Origin: Pisolithus tinctorius
Taxonomy: Eukaryota > Basidiomycota > Agaricomycetes > Boletales > Pisolithaceae
Assembly (NCBI GenBank): GCA_024663395.1
Contig: JANFAH010000005.1
Coordinates: 62,001-126,000, forward strand
DNA length: 64,000 nucleotides
Reading direction: 5' to 3'
Both the position numbers and the translations under genes were made by a program. Every line of letters starts with the position of its first letter. Position 1 is the first letter of the stretch. Positions 1 to 11,574 of this stretch are shown in pieces. The notes under the pieces were generated by a model. The model did no database searches. It saw nothing but the letters and a program-made list of their open reading frames with translations, and was not told where the DNA came from.

Positions 1-78
1 ATTTTACACAGCTACGAACTGTGTGAAGGTAACAATTATGATACCGTGAAGGCGTTCATTGCGAACAGGAAGAGGATG

Positions 79-336
79 TCACACATTAAAGACCAACTTC
101 ATGCAGTCTGGTAAGTTTCCCTGAAACTGCTGCATTAAAAGTTTGTGCAAGTGAGCCGGTGTGACAGGTTGTGTGTCCAAGTACCCATTGCAGAAAACGA
201 TGAACCTGTATTTGAAGAGGGCCCAGAAGTATTCTTGGACGATGTGAAGGCGGTCCTTGGGAATAGTGAGCAAATATCCCCCTGCCGTGTTTCCAGTGTA
301 ATGACTGCCGTCAGTCCCTATCATCGTCATATTCAC
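79..336 (-). CDS. Possible C-terminal exon, unrecognised
   Basis: An open frame of about 85 codons ends in a TGA next to position 79. It reads like real protein (several aromatic residues, no low complexity) but I do not recognise the family. No clear splice partner can be assigned upstream on the minus strand. It may be the last exon of a gene, or chance. Low confidence. Confidence 0.2.
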   Translation of the reverse strand: MNMTMIGTDGSHYTGNTAGGYLLTIPKDRLHIVQEYFWALFKYRFIVFCNGYLDTQPVTPAHLHKLLMQQFQGNLPDCMKLVFNV

Positions 337-549
337 GAAATATGACAGGCTAGTAGGATATATGCAGAGAAGTCATGATGGGGATTCTGAAGCAGAAGCA
401 AAACTATACCTGCAAAGGTATTGTATCCAGCCAATTCAGGACTTCATGGGAGGCATGAACATTCCATATGTTGCAGTCAGTTGTGGGTGTTGTTCACTAA
501 CATTCCTTATAATATGCATCCTGAATACTACTAGCACAACCCGCTCATG

Positions 550-1651
550 AGCAAGGGCACGAAGAATTGATAAGTCTCACTTACGACAAAATATCTGAGA
601 GCTTCACACCTCAGCTGAGTACACTGTCACCAGTACTTCTGGCGGCCGCCATGGCGCAAAGAATGGTGCCTAGCTTGAAGGCAAAGTTTTCGGTCCAGTA
701 AGTCTCATTCGTTGTAGTCGTGCCATGTTCTGAATTCTGTTGTGTGCAGCATCGGGAATCAAAGTCAGTCCTTGGCAATGAAGCGATACATTAGAGAACT
801 CTCACACCCTGAAAAGGATGCCAGAGGGCATTGGATGTCTGTACTGGTCTCCGGAATGTCAAGTTCTCGGACTGTCTTCGTGACATACACACTGACATCG
901 TGTTAGTGTGGAATTTCTGTGACACTTCTGGAGTGAGTATTGCGACATTGCCAGTCAGTACCACTACTATGAACTGACATCTCCCTTACAGTATCTGTAC
1001 AGCAATGAATTTCGAGAATTCATGATGAAAATGGCTGGGGACGTTAATAGCCGGCCCGCGTCAATCATGAATACTGCTTACGAATTAGTCATGTAAGTAC
1101 TGCCGTGTAAACTCTTGAGTGACACGTTCAATGAAAGTCGCTGTAGCTTAATGGACTCTGCTCGTTTGCTGTATGTCGTCCCTTTATTCGCAACTTTTGC
1201 CCTGCCGATTGCCCTCCTAAAGTTATACATGCGACTGTACGTAGTAGTTCGCAATGTTCAGTCTTCAGAAACGTCAAATGACTCTCACCTTTTCAGGCAA
1301 TATGCTGCTCGCCAATTTGTGGCTTATATTGCGGATTTGACAAGCATTCTGGAGATATTGTTTGCACTGACGGCCAACATGAAGGGAAAGAAGCTTACCC
1401 GCACTGCAATTAAGCTTGCTTTCACAGTTTACTCTGCATCGGAACGGATGCAGGTCGTTCACAGGATTATTAGGGATTTCGGACATCGGATCAGAGATCG
1501 TGATGTGATACTCGAGAAGATTGCATCTTTCCTCTCTTCCGATGATATGGACGCCAACGTGTCCAGAGTGCTCGGGCTGGCCATGGACGCAGTTGACCTG
1601 GAGAGAGATGAAGGGTGGCATATCGACGCCAATAGCTTGCAAACCTCTTGA
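550..1651 (+). pseudogene. Unrecognised spliced gene, probably damaged
   Basis: At least four exons can be followed: one ending at the donor near 698, one from about 750 to 932, one from about 991 to 1092, and a last one from about 1148 to 1651 that contains an in-frame 60-bp intron (1237-1296, GTACGT...TTTCAG). The last exon holds a helical stretch with the motif RQFVAYIADLTSILEILF and ends near DEGWHIDANS. In the second exon the frame shifts between GHWMS and the downstream CLRDIHTD segment, so a one-base change or decay is present. No enzyme or known domain motif is visible. The 3' half is clearly coding-like; function is unknown. Confidence 0.45.
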
Positions 1652-1659
1652 GACCCCTG

Positions 1660-2469
1660 TTTCTGTTTGACTTTTACCTGATCCTTTGTGCAGTTGTAGT
1701 TTATTGTCGCGTCGCTTGCCTGTCATCCCTGTCGTCGTGCCTTGTAGTTATACTAACCGCTTACTAGCCTTCCGGAATGGATTTTTCTTGGCAAACATTT
1801 AGACAGTTGGCCATCAATGCGCGACAGCTTAGAGGCTCATGGGTGTCATCTTGACATATTCCTACTCCGTGTTTCCATCTTTTCCATCATCGAACCTCGC
1901 TTTGGCTTTACCAAAGTCGGCGATTGTAACTCTTCGTGGCTGCTTGGGATGGCGTAGTTCTCCATGTCGAACAGAACATCCCTCGGTTGAACACGACAAG
2001 TACCCAAGACCTCCCAAGCCTAGTCTAACAGAGGTGGAGCACGATATTCATGTTGCGGTGTGAACAACGGAAATGCTATCCTCAACAACCTTGCCAACTA
2101 TTCAGGCTTGCCAAGTTGCCAGTGGGGAATGGTTGGGAAAGCGTGCAGATGACACAGACAAACGCTACGAAATGTTTATCCACATGATGGCTAGGGTATG
2201 TTGTCAGATTAGCACCGCTGGGCGCTGGACTGACGATTGCGTGGCCTCGCAACTCTGTATATTATTATTCATACTTCTGAGGGGAGGGGAGAAGGGCCAT
2301 CGCACTTGTCACCTTGTTTACGATGCCATGGCCACAGATGACATCCAAGCATGCATGCAACCAACTTCTGAAGCAACACTAATAATCTCTGGCGTGAATG
2401 CTTTCTTTGAAGCTCCAGTTTTCAAATTCACGGCTGCAAAAACTGTTGGGAACCTTGCTCTTGGAGAGG
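1660..2469. other. No recognisable gene
   Basis: Only short open frames are present, on both strands, the longest at 2073-2495 (+). None has a recognisable motif or a convincing splice structure. I see no repeat or RNA gene here. Confidence 0.4.
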
Positions 2470-2595
2470 TACCTACATTGCATATATCCTCCTGAAACAT
2501 GAAGTGTAGAACGTCTCTGAAATTCTGGTACAACAGTCGCGGAGAAAAATAATTTCAGAGTGGAAGACGAATCCCGGAAATGGCGAGGAAGTATG
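2470..2595 (-). repeat. Orphan copy of the P450 3' tail
   Basis: The stretch from about 2475 to 2590 matches the sequence just downstream of the three P450 genes (13541-13660, 23186-23300 and, more weakly, 26930-27040). Shared words include ATATCCTCC.GAA.CATGAAGT and CTCTGAAA..CTGGTAC. No P450 coding sequence lies beside it. It is the leftover 3' end of a fourth P450 copy, or a moved fragment of one. Similarity stops abruptly after about 2590. Confidence 0.6.
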
Positions 2596-2699
2596 ACTTA
2601 AGAAGCACGCTCGTATGAAAATGGGATATATTGTTCAACAGGAAGACCAACCAACGGCACCTTGCTGTCGTGTCCGCGAAACGATGGCGGCACCATTGA

Positions 2700-3788
2700 T
2701 TATGGTGGTAATGACATCATCTTGGAATCATTCAGTATACGGGAGCACAAGACAAGGTGGAGATACTTTCTGCCAATCCTACATCCAATTCTCCACCCTT
2801 TCCTTATCCGGTGGTGGTCAACTTCAAATCTGCCAAAAACTCGGGAAAGCTTCTTGAATAACACCTTTGATTGCATTTGTTCCACCCCTTGGTTCGTCGG
2901 CGTCCTTCCTTTGATCACCTCTTCGTGCCAAGAGGGCTCCCCACTGAACCTTGGAAGACGCGAGAGCAGAATAGGTAGAGAGTGCATGAAACGTGCATTT
3001 GTGCATTGACCGCTTGACGAGAGAAGTGAAAGACTAATTTGTGTCAGTAAAAAGCTGAAGCAGTGGGGTATGTAGAGCGTCGTAAGTTGATGCAAGGAGG
3101 GACGGACTGGAAAGCGGAGTAGGGTCAACTGCAGAGTATATCCCGTCTAAAAGTGACTTGTCAGCAAGGATAGAATCACAGGCGACAATGGACGTACCTC
3201 TGCTGTCCAAAGTAGACCGGCAACCCATGTAAATTTCTTGGCTCCTGTCTCGACCAAACGAGCCTGCATACAACTCGCACGTCAGTAAGGGAACAACAGA
3301 CAAGGGCCATGTGTACAGTATCCCAAGAGTCTGCATCCGAGGATTTGAGCGCAACAGCCGCATTCAAATGCCCAAGATGTCCATATACACCTCCATCTAC
3401 CCAGGTTGAGGGCTGAAACAACGTCAGTCAAATCTTTCTAGTCATTGAAATAGAAGTACTCTCGTGGCATCAAGCCCTTCTCTGCGACGATACCTTCCTG
3501 GCTACTCGTGACTTCGTCAATCTTTGATAACGCACGGTCGATATATACTGGCCCGTTCGTGAGCTCAGTCGACAGGTAGAGTGGATGAAACCAAATGAGG
3601 GACCTCTGGTTCAACTTCTGAGTTGCCGTGTACAATGATAATATTAACTTTTCACCAAACGTGTATCGAGACCGGTTAAGACGGCTACTTGGATGAACGG
3701 GTTGCCTATAGATTGAAGCGTAAACGTACATATCATCTATTTCGATACCTGGTGTGTTTGTCCGAGCTGCTCCAGCTTTTGACGACAT
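2700..3788 (-). CDS. Unrecognised spliced gene
   Basis: An ATG at 3788 opens a 116-codon frame with a protein-like start (MSSKAGAARTNTPGIEIDDM) and the segment KLILSLYTATQKLNQRSLIW. A second protein-like segment with the motif STWVDGGVYGHLGHLN lies at about 3300-3410, after a plausible acceptor (TTGTTTCAG near 3420). The donor that would join them in frame is not obvious: GTACTT near 3465 gives the wrong phase, so a base may be missing. Further minus-strand frames run to about 2700. I do not recognise the family. It lies upstream of, and divergent from, HET-A. Confidence 0.3.
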
Positions 3789-4231
3789 CGGGTTTCGATT
3801 TCAGTGCAGTTTTTGTGAGCGTTCGAGGCTTAGCAGCCCTATCTCGGCACTATCGTCCCCCATAACAGACTTTCCGTCGTCAGGTATGAAATTTTAAAAA
3901 AATAGGAACTTGTTATGCACAGGCTGGCTCAGATATTGGAACGGCACCCGACCAGAATTGGTACCAAGTATACCTGTATGTACGTATTTACTTGGAATGT
4001 AGCGCCTAGTCTTGCCAACGTCCTCGACACGGTACGGGGAGGGCGGACAGTTCTCTACTAGGCCATTACTTTCTCTCATAGTTGTGCCATTCCGTTCACT
4101 GGTTACTTGTGTCTCCCTCATTCAGACAGCGAGTTTTCCATTCAACCAGGGGCTTCATCACTGCGGTGCGCACTAGCTGCATTATAGTTTATTGACCGTT
4201 CGCTGAGACTTGCCTCGGCTGCCCAGTAAAG

Positions 4232-7007
4232 ATGCGTTTGATCGACGTGGACGCGTTCCTGGAGAGGGAGAAGCAATTTCAAACTTGGTTATGGGGCAAA
4301 CCTAACCTCACAGTTTTTGTGGAACGTGATGACATGAACAAAGACTACTGCATATTATCACACCGCTGGGGCAACGAGGTGTGCTACCAAGAGATGGTGG
4401 AGCTCGCAAATATGGGCAATAGACGCGAAATACGAAGGCGGGACGGTTATCACAAGATCCTTAGGACCTGCGAGCAAACGAAAAACGATGGTTTTAAATG
4501 GCTGTGGGTCGACACGTGCTGTATCGACAAGCAGAGCAGCTCGGAGCTGTCCGAAACGATTAATTCTATGTACCATTGGTACAAGAACTCGGGGCGATGT
4601 TATACCTACCTTCACGATACTACCTTCTTTCCGACCAAACGTGACGACGAGAAGTTCAAAGGGTTCAATGGCTGGCCAGAGTGGTTCTCGCGGGGCTGGA
4701 CGCTGCAAGAGTTGATCGCGCCGAAAGACCTTCAATTCTTCAACAAAGATTGGAAGTGCATCGGTGATAAACAAACCTTGGCATCCGAATTAGAGGAGAT
4801 CACAAGAGTCCCGTCCAGCGTCTTGAGGGATGGTTTGTCTTCGTACCGTCCTAGTGTTGCCCAAGTTATGTCGTGGGCTGCCGATAGGAGGACGACACGC
4901 GTCGAGGACCGAGCATATTCATTGATGGGTCTATTAGACGTCAACATGCCGATGTTATATGGAGAGGGAAAGAAAGCTTTTCAACGCTTACAGCTTGAGG
5001 TCATCCGCACATCGAACGACCAGACCATCTTCGCTTGGGATCCAGAGGGAAAGACGCGGCGTACCAGCAGCGTCCTCGCTGACGACCTGGGTCTCTTTAA
5101 GGATTGCCATGACGTCGTCGAGATAGAACCGAAGGAATTCAATCGCAAGATGCTCTCGGTTTGGTCTTCGTCGCTGTCGGCAGTAACCAACATGCCAGTT
5201 CCCATACCAGACGACCAGGGGCTCCATGTGTTCACCATAGCCAACGCGGGAATTCAGATGTGGCTTCCAGTTGTGCCGTATTATGGCTGTCCTTCGGTCT
5301 TCCAAGCAGCATTGGCATGCCGCAAGGGGGACAGCATGATGCCAATGACCATTGACCTGGCCTCCTTCGGATCCAACTACTACAGATACATCGGCGCAAT
5401 TGGAAGGCCACAGCCACTTCCAGAGTACCAACAACTTTACCTTGCTTGTCGAGATGACGCGCGTCACGACTTTACATTTGAGGTAGATGACAGCGCGGTC
5501 TCTGGTTTTTCTCTCTGTGGCATCTTCCCTCCGATAACAGACGTGGTTTTGCCCAACTCATATTGCATAGCACTATCGACCACCAATCCACTTGCCACTG
5601 TTGTTTACGCAGACAGTAGTGCCAAAGTTTACTTTGCAATTGCATTTGGCTACTGCTTTGGCCAGGAGTGGGTGCATGTTGTATGCGAGCAACAAAATGT
5701 GCCCTCGGCAGACCATTTCGCCAAGAAGGTGGACGAACGAATGCGCAACTCAGGTGCTGCCTATGCTCAGCGCATGGCTGAGGTACACTTCGGGAAGGAG
5801 GGTGAGCCATACTACACGAAGCACGGCCATCTCCCAAAATCTATCTGGGCTGTAAATGTAGTCTATGGCGCCCGGGGCAGGTCAGGCAATTGCAAAGTAA
5901 GTATCGACGTTGTTCAATGTGCAGGCTGTTGCGGAGGAAGGCCAGGATGGACTTTGACAAATCCACATCCCGTTACGCCTGTTGCCCTGTTACATACTGC
6001 GGCCAATCTCCGAGTTTGTTGTTCACACAACATGGACACAGCAACGAGGTCGGAATTTAGCAGGTTAAGGTAGGCTGATCTATGGTTCTATATATTACGA
6101 TATTTCCTTGCGGATTTCAGGGATTCCTTCCATGCAATATGTCACAAGTCCCCGAAAGATCGGAAGGAGGTTGCGATCAAGCCTTTCATGGATGTGTTCG
6201 GCATCAGGCATCTCAAAGATCTTGTATGCATCGTTCTCCTTGACCACCGTGGCGGTTTGCTCAGTTGAAGCATGCCAGGTTGGCAACATAACTTTTTTTG
6301 AGCGCTTGGCATCATTTTCGGGAGCTGGTAAGGGTCTAATGGAACGTCCCTTACATGTGAACTTACTATGTAGTGTCAGAAAGTACCCGGGGGTCAACAA
6401 GACGCCGGGAACACTACATAAGCCAGTTGTTCGTCAGTGAATCAGTGGCTTTGGTGGTTCGAAAAGTACATCCAATAGTGAACACCCTTGGTTTTGCGGT
6501 ACGTATTCTTATCAGCTTTCAGGTCTCTGCACACCCAGTTACCGGGATGAGTAGTTTATCGAAGATGTTACTTCTGCCCTCCTGAACACAAATGATTTGT
6601 GGGATACATTGTGCGTGCTTGGTACTCTTTCGTGAGCTCTGCAGTTTACGATATTACCTCAGTCATCAAAGGGACGAATATGACAAATGGAACGATAAGT
6701 GAGTATGGTCAGTCACCGAGGTTAGTTGCTGTCTTACCCTTCAAAGTACCCGCTATATATGCAATATGGTGCAAGAAATAAACATATTGGAAGAAGAACA
6801 TCGCAAAGCGAGCGACGACGGAGAACGGCGAGCACTGGAGGAAGATATTGTGGGAAAGGTTTGTACCAATGCAATCGCATCATCACTTTCACCGACAGTG
6901 TATATGGGTAGATCTTACTGACGTGCGAGCGTGGAATCTCTTTTGAAGTCAGGCAAGCGACCGCAATGGAAAGTTTACATTATGCCATTCTCGTTGATGC
7001 CATCTGA
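4232..7007 (+). CDS. HET-A: HET-domain incompatibility protein
   Basis: Eight exons join in frame: 4232-6069, 6121-6223, 6279-6327, 6374-6498, 6555-6610, 6663-6698, 6747-6858 and 6912-7007, giving 804 residues. The N-terminal HET domain (PF06985) shows ILSHRW at residues 41-46, LWVDTCCID at 91-99 and SRGWTLQE at 153-160. HET domains drive cell death in fungal non-self recognition and are distantly related to TIR domains. The rest, about 600 residues, is co-linear with HET-B but lacks the cassette encoded by HET-B exons 2-3. The C-terminus contains a charged helix, EEEHRKASDDGERRALEEDI. A TGA at 7005 ends the frame; diverged remnants of further exons (about 7154-7235 and 7304-7405) suggest the ancestor was longer and a base was lost near 6993. 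A TATA-like ATTATAGTTTATT lies near 4180. It converges on HET-B. Confidence 0.85.
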
Positions 7008-7575
7008 TCCCCACTAGGTTGTGGAATCCCTGTTGTGTAACGACACGAAAACTACGGACAAGATAGGCTTGCAGCGCACTGGAACCGCTACACGTGTAAG
7101 TGACGATCTCCAATATGCACAGAGTTGTATACGGTTCCTGAACCAATTTGACTCTTTGCCAGCACGTGCGTAAAATTGCAAAAGTCTTGCGAGATATCCT
7201 TGTCGATGTCCCAGACGATAGCCAGGCTCATTTTCGGCGGTATGTGCTATGACCTTGTGTTTTGCCATCAATATGGAAGACTGACGCGACCCCGCCCGCA
7301 ACGCAGAGCCCTTGCAGATGCGAAAGCAGGAACGTCGAAACACAAAATGTATCTGGACGAGGCTGGTACAAGATCTTGGCCGGACTCGGTTGGGCGGCTA
7401 AATTAGGAAGGCGATCACGAAACAACGCAACAGTACGTGTGTAGTGGATGCTTTGATAGTATTGTAGTAATATTGGAAAATACTGTACTTGCGTGGCGGT
7501 ACTATTTTAATGAATGCTACGTACAGTTCCTGGTCGCAGTGAAATCAAGTTCTTGGTACATGAAATACTCACATA

Positions 7576-10500
7576 TCATCCAGAGGAGCCTTGCCAATCA
7601 GGTTGGATACTACCAGCCCCTCCGACTTTCCATCCAGCACGAGTGGCAAGGTAGAGCTTGTGCATCGATATCCTTGCTTTGGTGTTGGCCATGGGCCTGG
7701 TTAGAAAACGGATACAAATTATTGCTTTGTATAATGACCTCAGACTAAATCGTTCACGGCGTACACACCATCGTAGATGAAAGTGGTTATCAGGCGGCGC
7801 GTCAGAAAATGCGTCCTCGAAGATTTCTCCAACGAAATGCAAACACTGGTACGGACGATGTGGGCTCAGTGGGGTTTATGGTCTATCAGGCGAAGAAAAG
7901 GCTTACATTGACACGTTCTTTCCTTTCTGGCAAATTCGCCGACATGTCTGTTGTGTCATATCTCAAAATGCCATCTATAACCTGCTTTGCATCAGGTACA
8001 ATTGAAAGGACGAAGTGAGGAGGGGGGCTTTCCTGCCTGATTGTTTGCTGGATCTCCAGAGATATTCCATAATGACAAACGAGTAAGATCTGTAAAAGAA
8101 TGTCACCTATGCTATTAACATCATCAACATCGTCGTACCGTGCCGACGATATCTTGTTCCAGAGCCAGTCGTTCATCGTCATCCTTTGATTTATGATATT
8201 GCGTTTGCAAAGCCACCACCTCGTCCACCAGTGATTGGATGCTATGCATACTTATAGCTCTTCTCAGACAGTGTTTTCAGTATCCGTGCTCACCTGGAAT
8301 CGTTAGCTTCACAACTCTTTCTTTTTTGCCCATCTGTACTGCGGCACATCAAATCGTGCAATCGGCAAATAGTAGCCCAAACCACTTACAATTTGATGTC
8401 GTCAAGCACGTCCTTTGCTCCGAGGAATGCAGTACTGATATCAGCAAGGAACTACTCAAAAGCATAAGAACGTGGATTTCTAACGATAGCAGCTCGGCCA
8501 TTTACCTCGACACCAAGCGTTGTCATGATTGGATATGTCACATGCATCATCTCCACCACCCTTGATGACTGGCGCATCTGGAACGCATGCGTGACCCCTT
8601 TCATAGCTCGAAGTAACATTATCACTAATTGCTCAACGCAGGCCTTCGGTGCACCGGGCGTGTTCCCTACGACCATATATGTCAAAGACAGACATGACTT
8701 AACAGCTCAATCCCACCCTCTGAGCTTCTTGTACTACTCATACTCAAAGATGAGGCGAGCCGCTCAAAGAAGGTTATGTCGCCGACCTGGTCGTTTCTCA
8801 ACCCACGTGCAGGTAGATGTCTGGACAAGAAAAGTACTTACGACACATTTCAAATGCTCAACACCAAACATATCCTTCAAGAATTTGAATGCCGGTTCCT
8901 TCGGATCCTCCCGATGACGAGGCAGGTGGCCTTGTATGATGCCGAACTGTTCTCTAAATACCGAAGGATGTAACATTAACCGCGCGATTGAATGACAAAC
9001 CTACCTGATTCTTCGGTATTCTTCTACCACCTCCGCGTCTAACCCACATCTATACCAAACCCAGGGATCGGAGACAGTATATAAGGGAGTAATGGCATAC
9101 AGATTATTGGAGACATTATAAAGATCCGATGTGGTATCTGATCCAAGAAGTAAGAATCAGCGAATGGACACTGACAGAAAACTTACAATTCTGCCAGAAT
9201 TTGGGGTACGGCGGCACTGCTGAGTTGATCCGTAGTTTGAAGCCGTCGGTGGGGTAGCATGATGAACACTGCACAACCGTCGTCACTAGTGAGTAGTTCC
9301 TGATCCGAGTAGACAACTCTTTCAGTAATATAAGGATAGGTTGAGTGTTCGGGAGTGAGAGACTTCTTGGCTGACGCAGAGTTAACCCGGCATTTACCCC
9401 GTCAAAACTAGTGAGCTCGGTCGTCACATCATCACTTGTCGTGTCCCCGCTGCCTTCGTGAGGACCATGAACCGTGTGCACCACGGGCATGAGGCCTGGA
9501 TCATCCGGATCTATGCCAAGCTCATGGGCGTGTGACTTTAAATCATCGAAAATGTTGCCTCGTAATTCAAAGTGGCCCATGCCACTGGCGTCGGAGGCGA
9601 TAGTGCCATAGTCGCCCAACTATATCCATTAGGCTCATGAAACTAGAGTATATGCGCTATAATTCACCTTAACCACTTGCAAAGCATGAGCGAGGTCGAA
9701 CACCTTGGGCATCGAGTCCACCAGTAGTGTATGGCTGTCAAAGCGGCCACCAATCCAAGAAGTCTTTTTCATGAGACAGGGCGTGTGGCTATTATCTTCG
9801 ATGTCCTAGATGCAGCAAATCAGTACGTGCCTCGTTCATAACATAATGTGAGCGGAGATGCACTTACATATACAGGCTCCCACCCGTGCGTCTTCCAATG
9901 ACCTCCTGGGAGTGGGACAACATCGATTGTAACTCTACGATCGCTCGAATCCTCGAATCCTCCACAGATAACTCTCACAGTCCAAATGGTACGAGGGAGT
10001 GGCTCATGTTTGACAAAGTAAGGCCGGCCTCTCTCACCAAAGCGTACTTCAGCCATAACACGGGCATATTCTGCACCTGCATTCCACACTCTGCGATGCA
10101 CCTTCTCTACATCAACCCTTTGTTCGTCGCAAATGACGTGAACCCAGTCCTGGCCAAAAGAGTAGCCGAATGCAACAGCGAAGGAAGCATTGAGGGTGCT
10201 GTTAGCATAGCTTACTATCGCAAGAGGACTAGTGTTCGACAGCGTGAGGGAATCGCCTATGAGTGACAGCTCGCCTGGGAACACATCACGGGAAGTGAAA
10301 CCATAATATGGGACCGTCCTGTCGTCGAGTTTGAATGTGATGTCCTGAAGCTTTTCGTCTCGATACGCAAGATAGAGTTGCCGGTACTGGGGAAATAATG
10401 GTAGAGGACCAGTTGCACCGGAGTACCTATAATAGTTGGATCCGAAGCTTGCCAATCCAATAGTCATCGGTAGTGAATCATTTTCCCTACGACATGCCAA

Positions 10501-11574
10501 TGCCGCCAGGAAGACCGACGGACAGCCATAATAGGGTAAAAGGGGAAGACGTATCTGGATCGCCCCATTGGTGACGGTGAACGTAGGAATTCCATCATCA
10601 TCTTGACTGGTGACGAGTTCTTTTGCATCTGACTCCCACAAAAGTAAAAGCCCCTTGTAAAACTCCTTTGGTTCCATCTTGATGACGTTGTGACAATCCC
10701 TGAAACAGCTCGGATCGTCAGCTAACACACCGTTGGACCAGCGAGCATCACATGTCGCGCTGTCCTTCCAGGCAAAGATGCTCTGGTCGTTTGAGATCCG
10801 CATGATCTCTAGTTGTAGGCGAAGGAATGCACCCTTCTCCTCCCCATATAATGTCGGCATGCTAACACCTAATAAACCCAACAGTGAGTATGCTCGGTCT
10901 TCGGCACGTGTAGTACTCCTGTCAGCAGCCCAGGATATAACTTGAGCGACACTAGGACGGTATGAAGATAGTCCATCCCTCAAAACGCGTAAGGGGACTT
11001 TCGTGATTTCCGTCAGCTTGGGTGCCAAACTTCGCTTGTCGCCGATCCACTTCCAATCTTTGTTGAAGAACTGGAGGTCCTCTGGGGCCACCAACTCCTG
11101 CAGCGTCCAGCCCCTCGAGAACCACTCCGGCCACCCGTTGAACCTTCCGAACAACTCGTTGTTTGGTCTGGTGGGAAAGACAGAAACATCGTGGAGGTAA
11201 GCATAGCATTGCTTCGACTTCCGGTACCACTGGAACATAGAATTTATGGCATCGGACATCTCTGGGCTGTTCAACAAGTCGACACAACACGTATCGACCC
11301 ACAGCAATCTAAAACCGTCGTGTCTGGCCTGTTCGCAGCTCCTCAGGACCTTTCGATAACCGGCCCGGCTTCGTATTTCGTCTCTATTATCCATTCTTGT
11401 GAGTCTCCTCATCTCTTCGTAGGTTACTTCGTTATTCGTCCAGCGATGGGATAATATGCAGTAGTCCACTCGAGGGACCCTATATTGCTCGAAAACCTCC
11501 AGTTGAGCTTCGACCGTTCCATTTTGGATTTGCCTCTCTCTCTCCAGGAACGCATCTACGATGATTAAGCGCAT
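7576..11574 (-). CDS. HET-B: large HET-domain protein with extra cassette
   Basis: The ATG at 11574 starts a 1707-nt exon (to 9868) that splices in phase to 9805-9668, 9619-9187, 9137-9005, 8953-8842, 8786-8717, 8666-8506, 8451-8390, 8338-8294, 8250-8139 and 8089-7907, giving 1052 codons so far. The last two exons (about 7860-7770 and 7700-7576, ending near DWQGSSG) are recognisable, but I could not close the joining intron in frame. HET motifs: ILSHRW at residues 40-45, LLWVDTCCVD at 90-99, RGWTLQE at 153-159. Exons 2-3 (about 190 residues; SWIGGRFDSHTLLVDSMPK, then LGDYGTIASDASGMGHFE) form a cassette missing from HET-A. From exon 4 on, intron positions and phases match HET-A; for example a 112-nt exon encodes DDDERLALEQDIVGT. 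The C-terminal region is an unknown domain. Probable role: non-self recognition and cell death. Confidence 0.85.

Noticed and set aside
4358..4774. Long minus-strand frame inside HET-A (and similar ones inside HET-B and HET-B')
   Set aside because: It is the antisense shadow of a conserved HET domain and has no domain of its own.
8450..8510. TAG after SYAFE, present in all four HET paralogues, considered as a recoded stop
   Set aside because: The TAG is the 3' end of an intron (GTAAAT...GAGTAG); splicing keeps the frame and explains its conservation.
8690..8720. In-frame TGA in HET-B after GGIELL, first taken as the end of the protein or a shared pseudogene stop
   Set aside because: A GTGGGA...GTCGTAG intron (8667-8716) removes it in phase, and the same intron works in HET-B'.
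7576..9805. Separate gene downstream of the HET-B first exon
   Set aside because: Exons 2-11 join the HET exon in phase, and the same downstream exons follow HET-A on the other strand, so they are one gene.
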